A DNA stretch of 5,402 nucleotides, taken from NCBI GenBank assembly GCA_041946755.1, contig JBHGBB010000230.1, positions 1 through 5,402 of the forward strand. Direction: 5' to 3'. The translations under genes and the position numbers were made by a program. Positions 1-5,402 of this stretch are shown here, piece after piece. Numbering within the stretch: position 1 is the first letter of the stretch; every line of letters begins with the position of its first letter. Below the pieces are notes generated by a model, which saw only the letters and a program-made list of their open reading frames with translations, searched no databases and was not told the DNA's origin. Source of the DNA: JBHGBB01 sp041946755 (GTDB lineage: Bacteria > UBP4 > UBA4092 > JAOAEQ01).

Positions 1-1984
1 CTTGTGATAAATGCGCGAGAATCCGCAATTCGATTTGTGAATAATCCGCACTTAAAAATACATTCTTTTTATCTCGCGGAATAAAACCGGCTCGGATTTT
101 ATCAGCCCAATCCCCTTGTGCCGGCAGATTCTGCAGGTTAGGATCGCTACTGCTGAATCGTCCGGTAGCAGTTCCTGCCTGATTAAATGAACTGTGTAAT
201 AAATCCGTTTTCGGTTCGACCAGTTGTAATAACGCATCGACATATGTCGATTTCATTTTACTCAGTGTTCGATATTCCAATATTTTCGCCGGTAATTGAT
301 GCTGAATCGCCAGTTCTTCTAGCACATCGACATTGGTTGAATATCCGGTTTTAGTCTTCTTCTTAACCGGTAATTTCAGCTTTTCGAATAGAATATAACT
401 TAACTGTTTGGGCGAGTTGATATTAAACTCTTCTCCGGCATACTGATATATTTCATGTGATAAATGACTTAATCCTGATTCAAATTGACGGGATAAATCG
501 GCAAAATAATCGACATCGATTGTTATCCCGGTCAATTCCATCTCTGCTAGAATTTTCACTAACGGCATTTCTATATCTTGAAATAACGATTGGAGTTGTT
601 TTTCTTTCAATTGTTTATCGAAAACAGTTTTGAGTTCGCAAATCGCTTGCGTTTGTCCAATCAGGCTTTGCATATTGGTAGCAGATGTTAATGCCAATTC
701 ATCTGTCGGAGTCACTGCTGATAATTGCCGATGTAAATAGGTCAAAGTTAACTGCGGTAAGGTAAGGGCTGATTGCTCTGGAGTTATAAGATATGCAGCA
801 AGCATAATATCGAAAATACCGTTATGAAATTCTATCTTATTCTTTTGGGCATTAATGTATTCATGTTTTAAATTAAATCCAATCTTCGGGATAGAATCTG
901 ATACTAGAATATCTCGGATAACCTGCTCCGTATCCTTATTCCATGCAAAATAAAAGTTCTGCGAATTAGATACTGATACTGCTAATCCATCTACCGAATC
1001 ATCGGTTCTCGTAGCTAAACTGATTGCGATGCTTTCAGCGTTTTCTATGGCCTTGCTAGCAACGCTAATTTGCTCTTTAGTTAAGATATGTTCATAATTA
1101 ATTTCAATAACTTGCTTGGTTTGATCTTTCGGAATTTCGTTAAGTAATTTATGAAATTCTAATTCACTAAATAAAGCTATTAATGAATCGGTTTTAGGAG
1201 GCTGTATTTTTAAATCATCTAGGGTGAGAGATAAATCCATGGAAGTTTGTATTGTAGCCAATCTTCTCGATAATATCGCTTGGTCTCGATAGGTTCGGAG
1301 CTGCATCTGCAGCTTTTCTCCTTTAATAGCCTCGATATGATTCAAGACCGTATCCAAATCACCATACTCCTGAATCAATCGAGAAGCAGTTTTCTCACCG
1401 ATCCCCGGTACTCCGGGAATATTGTCCGAACTGTCTCCCATCAATCCCACCAAATCTGGGAATTTAGCCGGTGGAACACCATACTTTTCGATGGTTTTCG
1501 TTTCATCATAGAGATATTCTTCGCCGCGATGCATTCGCAATACCGAAATATTCGGATTTACCAGCTGCAACATATCTTTATCGCCGGTTACCAAGATCAC
1601 TTGAAATTGTCCCTGTTCTCCTCGTTTAGCCAATGTTCCCATAATATCATCAGCTTCATAACCAGCAACTTCTATGGTTTGAATTCCCATCGTCTGCACA
1701 ACCTTTTTAATCCAGGGTATCTGAACAATTAAATCTTCGGGAGTAGGTTTCCGTTGCGCTTTATACTCAACAAATTCTTGATGGCGGAACGTTGGCGCTG
1801 GTAAATCAAAACAGATCCCAAGATATTCCGGGTGTTCAACTTTCATCAACTTAAGCAACATTGTGGTAAATCCGTAGATTGCATTCGTAGGTAGTCCTTT
1901 GGAATTTGAAAGTGACGCTATCGCATAAAACGCTCGGTAGAGATATGAACTACCGTCAATAAGAAAAATCTTTTTTTTTATCAT
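1..1984 (-). CDS. polA: DNA polymerase I, N-terminal 661 residues (3' end of gene outside window)
   Basis: Replicative gap-filling and repair polymerase that removes RNA primers and fills gaps in the cytoplasm. The frame is open from ATG at 1984 to the window edge. Residues 1-290 are the 5' nuclease domain with the family's acidic metal ligands all visible: D10 (FLIDGSS), D60 (CFDLPAPTFRH), E110/D112/D113 (GYEADDI), D135/D137 (VTGDKDM) and D184/D187 (GDSSDNIPGVPGIGEKTA), followed by the H3TH DNA-binding motif. Residues about 300-465 are the 3'-5' exonuclease fold, with catalytic residues mostly lost. The polymerase domain starts near I471 (IEMPLV), shows TGRFSSSDPNLQNLP at 607-621 and reaches motif A, DYSQIELR, with catalytic D647 (E. 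coli D705); fingers motif B and motif C are outside. By comparison with family members about 210 residues are missing. No in-frame ATG, GTG or TTG lies between the upstream stop near 2108 and ATG 1984, which fixes the start. No Shine-Dalgarno sequence is visible. Confidence 0.97.
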   Translation of the reverse strand, partial: MIKKKIFLIDGSSYLYRAFYAIASLSNSKGLPTNAIYGFTTMLLKLMKVEHPEYLGICFDLPAPTFRHQEFVEYKAQRKPTPEDLIVQIPWIKKVVQTMGIQTIEVAGYEADDIMGTLAKRGEQGQFQVILVTGDKDMLQLVNPNISVLRMHRGEEYLYDETKTIEKYGVPPAKFPDLVGLMGDSSDNIPGVPGIGEKTASRLIQEYGDLDTVLNHIEAIKGEKLQMQLRTYRDQAILSRRLATIQTSMDLSLTLDDLKIQPPKTDSLIALFSELEFHKLLNEIPKDQTKQVIEINYEHILTKEQISVASKAIENAESIAISLATRTDDSVDGLAVSVSNSQNFYFAWNKDTEQVIRDILVSDSIPKIGFNLKHEYINAQKNKIEFHNGIFDIMLAAYLITPEQSALTLPQLTLTYLHRQLSAVTPTDELALTSATNMQSLIGQTQAICELKTVFDKQLKEKQLQSLFQDIEMPLVKILAEMELTGITIDVDYFADLSRQFESGLSHLSHEIYQYAGEEFNINSPKQLSYILFEKLKLPVKKKTKTGYSTNVDVLEELAIQHQLPAKILEYRTLSKMKSTYVDALLQLVEPKTDLLHSSFNQAGTATGRFSSSDPNLQNLPAQGDWADKIRAGFIPRDKKNVFLSADYSQIELRILAHLSQ
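1971..1979 (-). other. Homopolymeric A9 tract in polA codons 2-5
   Basis: On the coding strand polA begins ATG ATA AAA AAA AAG ATT, giving nine consecutive A residues a few bases after the start codon. Such runs are known sites of polymerase slippage and of indel mutation. Any one-base change here would shift the frame of the whole enzyme. The frame as read matches the conserved PolA N-terminus (FLIDGSSYLYRAFYA), so the sequence as given is correct; a role for slippage is only inferred. Confidence 0.9.
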
Positions 1985-2206
1985 GAATAATGTTAAACCG
2001 ATACGAATCTTGGTTGCATGAATATGCCGATAATTATCATCGTAGTTGAGGTAGATAGATAAGGTCGAATGATGGATTATTAACCTACGGCAACGTTTAT
2101 CGAATAGTTATTTACTTTACCACTAGAGAGTATGTGTACTTTAGTGTATCTTGAATTATCGAATTGTTTCCTGTCGAGGAAGATAGTTTTTGCAGAATTC
2201 TTCAGC
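1985..2206 (-). other. Untranslated leader between putative promoter and polA
   Basis: About 220 nt lie between the likely transcription start and the polA ATG. I found no convincing gene, tRNA or known riboswitch core in it. It holds a 15-codon open frame (2040-1993) ending 8 nt before the polA ATG, which has no ribosome binding site and is probably chance, and a weak 5-bp hairpin (TTCCT-loop-AGGAA, 2168-2181). The region is AT-rich and has no Shine-Dalgarno sequence before polA. The length depends on the promoter call being right. Confidence 0.35.
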
Positions 2207-2212
2207 TAAATA

Positions 2213-2242
2213 ATTATAATATACTTTGTTCCAATAAAGCAA
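2213..2242 (-). promoter_or_regulatory. Putative sigma-70-type promoter for polA
   Basis: Read on the minus strand there is TTGCTT (2242-2237), an 18-base spacer and a perfect TATAAT (2218-2213), which points at polA and starts about 20 bp beyond the hairpin that follows the secretin gene. The -10 box is a consensus match and the -35 box matches 4 of 6. The AT-rich setting makes chance TATAAT boxes common, and the sigma factor consensus of this organism is unknown, so the call is tentative. Confidence 0.4.
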
Positions 2243-2262
2243 CTGGTGTATAGAATAGTAGG

Positions 2263-2301
2263 ATTCCGCCAATAAGTTAGTAATACACTTATTGGCGGAA
2301 T
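2263..2301 (-). terminator. Perfect 15-bp inverted repeat after the secretin gene; terminator-like hairpin
   Basis: Arms attccgccaataagt (2263-2277) and acttattggcggaat (2287-2301) are exact reverse complements around a 9-base loop. On the secretin transcript the stem begins 8 nt after the stop codon, the usual place for a transcription terminator or mRNA 3' end stabiliser. It has no clean U tract on either strand (the minus strand continues CCTACTATTC), so it is not a textbook intrinsic terminator. A dispersed palindromic repeat is the main alternative. Confidence 0.6.
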
Positions 2302-2309
2302 ATTGATAT

Positions 2310-5300
2310 TTATTGAACAATATTGGCGGTTAAGAAGATAAATAACCGGCTTTTTTCGGAATAGTTGAGACTTTTTGTAAATAAAGATTTTATAAGTGGT
2401 ATACTTCCTAAAAGCGGAACTTTTGTTTCTGCTGTATGCTCATACTCCTGAATCAAACCACCAAGAACAATGGTATCTCCGGTATTGACCCGTGCTCGAG
2501 TTGTTAAAGTACGAGTATCAATTATCGGCTGTCCACTTGTTTCTTTCTGTAAATATGATCGACTTACAATTGATTCAAGTCGCGGTAATAAGTCCGTTAA
2601 CGCTCTTACACTCGTACCGGTTAAACTCGGAATTCGACAAACAATCTGTTGGACTGTTGGGCTAATATCGAGAATTATTGATCCATCTTCATGAATTGTT
2701 GGGGTAACATTTAATGAAATATTGACTGAATCAAATGTCCAAGTTACGTTTATGGTAGTCGCATCATAGGTTATTGATGCCCATGGTATTGATTTGCTTA
2801 GGGTTAACGTTGCTGCTTGCTGGTTAATTACCGTTACCCGAGGTGAAGATATCGTATTTGCGGCTCCTTGAGCTTCCATAGCTTGTAAAACCGCACTTAA
2901 TCCGCCGCGGCTCTGATATTGGAATAGCGTTCCGCCACCAATTAGATTGCCATTGCCAAGAACAGGATCTACATAATCTGCATCGCCACCAAACTGGAAT
3001 TGGTCTACCACTGGAGTTAGATCACCGATGTTACTTAAACTCGATATCATCCAATCAAATCCTAATTTTCTGGCTTTTGTTTCGCTGACTTCGATAAACT
3101 TCGCTTCAATCGAAACTTGTAATAATGGAACATCAAGTTGTTCCACAGCATCCAAGAATTTATTCCATGCTTCTGGTTTATTTCGGTCTATCCATACAAT
3201 CAATGAATTCGTTGCAGAATATTGTTGGATATCAAGAATTCCTACATCTTGCATTCCTGATGCTTTATTGTTCGTTACTGGTTCCCCATTTGGACCGATT
3301 TGTGGTTGTGTGTTTTGATTAAGATTCTGTTGATTATAAGGATTATTCCCTTGGTTAATTTGCCAGATTTCTACTGTACAAGAACCAGTGCCACCAAATG
3401 TAGCCTTAACTAACCGAATACGATAGTTTTCCGCTTGAATACTCTGTCCTAAAGTAAGAGTGTTATCTCCATCACGGGCCGGAGTTCGCCAATAAATTCT
3501 TGCTGATGGATTTGCGGTATCTCCGGTCAAACTCACTAATTCCATATATAAATCACCGTAGGTAACTCCATTTCCCGTCCCAGGTGTTAGGGTATATTGG
3601 GGTGCGGAACCAACTCCACCGCCACCACCAGGTCCCTGCAAAATCCGACGTAATGCTTCAAGTAGATCGTTAGGCTCAACATTTTTCACCTTATATATCT
3701 TCCACGGTTGATCTTCTAATTTTGGCAATTGAGAAATATAATCTGCCACTTTCTTCTGATTCAATTTAGTATCGACAACTGAAATAACTCCGGTTTTATC
3801 ATCTGGAATTAATCTCCGGCCCTCTTCAAATGCCTTATCTCGACCTTGCTGGGCATATAACATCGCACCTAATATTTCCGCTACTCCATCAACCATCTGC
3901 TTACGTAAATTGTCTTTCCGTTCTTTTTCAGTTGCATCATCTTTCGGATCAGGTAATAAATCCTGGGGGACTACCCGATACGCATTGGCCACTAATTCTG
4001 ATTCTATTAATTTATCCATCAGATTCTTGTTCGCCAAGAAATCTTCTACCTTCTTGATATTATCTAGCGAATCTCGAACGACTAAGGTATTTCCACCCGG
4101 TTCTAAAATCACTTTTCGTTCGGTCTGATCAACTCCCGGTACCGGAGAAGTTTCTAACATCGCTGTAATTGCTTTTCGTACATCATCCGCAACTCCACGA
4201 CGTAGAATAAACGTCTTATTTACCAATTCCATCGGTCGCGTTTGAACTGACGGAAGATTCATAGAAATATACTCATCTAGTTTCGCGATATTAGCCTGGG
4301 AATCAGTAATGATTAACTGGTGAGTTTTCTCATCTAAATATAATTGTTGCCCGGCTATGCGCGGTTTAACATCTTTACCATATAGATAATCCGGTAGCAT
4401 TCGGCTTTCAATCATTAAGTAATGCAGTTTTCGAACTTGATCTTCATTTAAGGTATATACTTTACTCTTTAAATCTGGAACGACTTGAATAGTATTTCCT
4501 ACTCGGGTATATTTAAAGCCATATAATGGCAATAAACTGTCTAGTGCTTGTTTTAATGACCAGTTTGACGCTGAAAAACTGACTTTCGCTTTTACCCCTT
4601 CTCCAACAATGATATTGAAACCTGCAACTGCACCCATCTGAGTTAGAACATCACCAATCTCTTGATCAGGGACATCCATCGTAATGACCGGTGATAACAT
4701 CTTCTGTTCGTTTTCAACTTCCTGCTTTGCTACCTCTTCAGCTTTCCGTTGCATTTCCAGTTCTTGTTCGTATTCAACTCGCGTCTGGTCAATCATCACT
4801 TTTGCCTGCGGATAATCTGGAACCAACGATAATACTGTCATCCACTCATTATGCGCTTTAATAAACTGTTTCTGATTTAAATAATTAATTCCAGCTTGAT
4901 AATGAGTTTCCGCTTCTTTAGCTTTCGTTGCAGCTTCAGCTTTTGCTCGTTCTGCACGTACTCTTGCTTCATCAGCATCAGCTCGTTTTAATCGCTCAAT
5001 TTGAGCTTTCTCTTCAGATGTTGGTTTAGAAACTCTCTTTTCTTCAACTATTGGCTTTTCAGTTTCCTTAGGTTTTTTAGTCTCTACAATAACCTTTTCT
5101 GGTTCTGGTTTCTCTGCCTTTTTCTCTTTTTCTGTTGTTAATGCTTGTTTTCGTGCCTTTTCTTGAAGATATTGTTGGGATCTTTCTAAAAAAGTTTTTG
5201 CATCTTTATTATTTTCATCTAGTTCCAACACTTTCTGGAATTGTTCTATAGCAAACTCATATTGTTTTTTGGAATAATATTGTTTCCCTTGTTTTAATAA

Positions 5301-5402
5301 TTGCCCGATTTGTTTTTGTTTGGCTTTTGCTTGCTCTTCCGCCTGTTTCTTTGCGGCTTCTTCTTGTGCTTTTTGTTCAGCAACTGCTTTCGCCTGTTCT
5401 TC
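2310..5402 (-). CDS. Secretin (PilQ/GspD superfamily) with TPR and coiled-coil N-terminal region, start outside window
   Basis: Forms the multimeric outer-membrane channel for a type IV pilus or type II secretion type system. The frame stays open from the TAA at 2310-2312 to the right edge, giving 1030 visible residues (numbered from the edge); GTG 5231 is an internal Val codon inside a TPR, not the start, so any signal peptide is off-window. Order: E/K/Q/A-rich coil (1-34); TPR (35-69); K/E/P-rich linker and coil (70-164); TPR (165-201); STN/N0 domain (238-309, with MDVPDQEIGDVL and GFNIIVGEGV); three or so N-type ring domains (about 312-385, 396-457, 466-556); a split N3-like domain (about 561-750); secretin core (about 758-1030). 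The core shows VPLLQVSIEAKFIEVSE, SSPRVTVINQQAATL, TGDTIVLGGLI and VPLLGSIPLIKSLF. It ends right after the core, with no S domain. The N0 type favours PilQ, the multiple N domains resemble GspD; the system cannot be named without its neighbours. Confidence 0.95.
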   Translation of the reverse strand, partial: EEQAKAVAEQKAQEEAAKKQAEEQAKAKQKQIGQLLKQGKQYYSKKQYEFAIEQFQKVLELDENNKDAKTFLERSQQYLQEKARKQALTTEKEKKAEKPEPEKVIVETKKPKETEKPIVEEKRVSKPTSEEKAQIERLKRADADEARVRAERAKAEAATKAKEAETHYQAGINYLNQKQFIKAHNEWMTVLSLVPDYPQAKVMIDQTRVEYEQELEMQRKAEEVAKQEVENEQKMLSPVITMDVPDQEIGDVLTQMGAVAGFNIIVGEGVKAKVSFSASNWSLKQALDSLLPLYGFKYTRVGNTIQVVPDLKSKVYTLNEDQVRKLHYLMIESRMLPDYLYGKDVKPRIAGQQLYLDEKTHQLIITDSQANIAKLDEYISMNLPSVQTRPMELVNKTFILRRGVADDVRKAITAMLETSPVPGVDQTERKVILEPGGNTLVVRDSLDNIKKVEDFLANKNLMDKLIESELVANAYRVVPQDLLPDPKDDATEKERKDNLRKQMVDGVAEILGAMLYAQQGRDKAFEEGRRLIPDDKTGVISVVDTKLNQKKVADYISQLPKLEDQPWKIYKVKNVEPNDLLEALRRILQGPGGGGGVGSAPQYTLTPGTGNGVTYGDLYMELVSLTGDTANPSARIYWRTPARDGDNTLTLGQSIQAENYRIRLVKATFGGTGSCTVEIWQINQGNNPYNQQNLNQNTQPQIGPNGEPVTNNKASGMQDVGILDIQQYSATNSLIVWIDRNKPEAWNKFLDAVEQLDVPLLQVSIEAKFIEVSETKARKLGFDWMISSLSNIGDLTPVVDQFQFGGDADYVDPVLGNGNLIGGGTLFQYQSRGGLSAVLQAMEAQGAANTISSPRVTVINQQAATLTLSKSIPWASITYDATTINVTWTFDSVNISLNVTPTIHEDGSIILDISPTVQQIVCRIPSLTGTSVRALTDLLPRLESIVSRSYLQKETSGQPIIDTRTLTTRARVNTGDTIVLGGLIQEYEHTAETKVPLLGSIPLIKSLFTKSLNYSEKSRLFIFLTANIVQ
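2321..2329. repeat. Third copy of the palindrome core, inside the secretin's last codons
   Basis: The plus-strand 9-mer tattggcgg of the right hairpin arm (2290-2298) recurs here, within codons for the C-terminal residues TAN of the secretin. This copy could also pair with the left arm (2266-2274), giving an alternative, larger stem-loop that includes the stop codon. A 9-base match over a 32-base offset could be chance, but it is notable beside a perfect palindrome of the same sequence. Confidence 0.6.
3255..3640 (-). other. Inserted beta-rich module with Gly-rich and Gln/Asn-rich linkers in the secretin N3-like domain
   Basis: The last N domain begins with WKIYKVKNVEPNDLLEALRR and ends with VGILDIQQYSATNSLIVWID, the two halves of a normal N3 fold. 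Between them lie about 127 extra residues: a Gly-rich stretch (590-598), an alternating hydrophobic/polar, predicted beta-strand module (603-682, with YMELVSL, SARIYW, TLTLGQSI, YRIRLVKATF and CTVEIWQI) and a low-complexity linker rich in Gln, Asn and Pro (683-716). Secretins usually have only a short Gly/Ser/Asn loop here. I do not recognise the module's family. Confidence 0.7.
4800..4910 (-). other. Second TPR-like repeat in the secretin N-terminal region
   Basis: Residues 165-201 read HYQAGINYLNQKQFIKAHNEW and continue to VPDYPQAK, matching the TPR spacing of small and aromatic residues (A170, G171, Y174, F180, A183, then P195). It is followed by a Glu/Lys-rich helix leading into the N0 domain. 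TPRs bind short peptides or helices of partner proteins; the partner is unknown. Confidence 0.7.
5196..5300 (-). other. First TPR repeat in the secretin N-terminal region
   Basis: Residues 35-69 include GKQYYSKKQYEFAIEQFQKV and LELDENNKDAK, a near-canonical 34-residue TPR (G39, Y43, Y48, A51, F55, then the acidic-Asn turn). It spans the GTG at 5231 that could be mistaken for a start codon, which is direct evidence that the gene continues to the right of the window. Confidence 0.8.

Noticed and set aside
52..243. 63-codon minus-strand open frame overlapping polA in another frame
   Set aside because: The overlapping polA frame encodes the conserved TGRFSSSDPNLQNLP to motif A region, so this frame is a shadow.
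1280..1732. 150-codon plus-strand open frame opposite polA
   Set aside because: It lies fully antisense to the conserved PolA 5' nuclease domain, and its protein shows no domain-like pattern; it is a shadow of the real gene.
1993..2040. 15-codon open frame (MIIIGIFMQPRFVSV) ending 8 nt before polA, a possible leader peptide
   Set aside because: No ribosome binding site before it, no regulatory residue pattern such as a run of one amino acid, and frames of this length are frequent by chance.
2168..2181. Small hairpin TTCCT-GTCG-AGGAA in the polA leader
   Set aside because: Only 5 bp, not followed by a U tract and far from the start codon; expected by chance.
3612..3635. Gly-codon run (GGTGGTGGCGGTGGA on the coding strand) as a possible microsatellite
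   Set aside because: Mixed Gly codons and a position in the usual Gly-rich loop of N domains fit a protein linker rather than a DNA repeat.
2470..4128. Several plus-strand open frames of 65-96 codons opposite the secretin
   Set aside because: All are antisense to conserved secretin or N-domain codons, lack ribosome binding sites, and look like shadows.

Overview
The window holds two protein-coding genes, both on the minus strand and both cut by a window edge, with one 325-bp gap between them. Base composition is AT-rich (I judge roughly 40% GC, not counted exactly) and looks even across the window. The secretin implies a bacterium with an outer membrane. Nothing here names a phylum; the protein sequences are diverged enough that an uncultured lineage is plausible, but that is inference.

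Layout, in the direction of transcription (right to left): positions 5402-2310 encode the last 1030 residues of a very large secretin (PilQ/GspD superfamily), the outer-membrane channel of a type IV pilus or type II secretion type machine. Its start lies outside the window. Before the secretin modules it has a charged coiled-coil/TPR region, and it carries an extra beta-rich module inside the last N-domain. Next comes an intergenic region (2309-1985) with a perfect 15-bp inverted repeat just after the secretin stop codon, a possible sigma-70-type promoter, and a roughly 220-nt untranslated leader. Positions 1984-1 encode the first 661 residues of DNA polymerase I (polA): an intact 5' nuclease domain, a 3'-5' exonuclease domain that has lost most of its metal ligands, and the polymerase domain up to motif A.

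The two genes have no obvious functional link. The hairpin and promoter between them suggest two transcription units. I see no RNA gene, CRISPR array, insertion sequence or clear novel system. The most unusual parts are the secretin's accessory architecture and the palindrome whose arm sequence recurs in the secretin's last codons.
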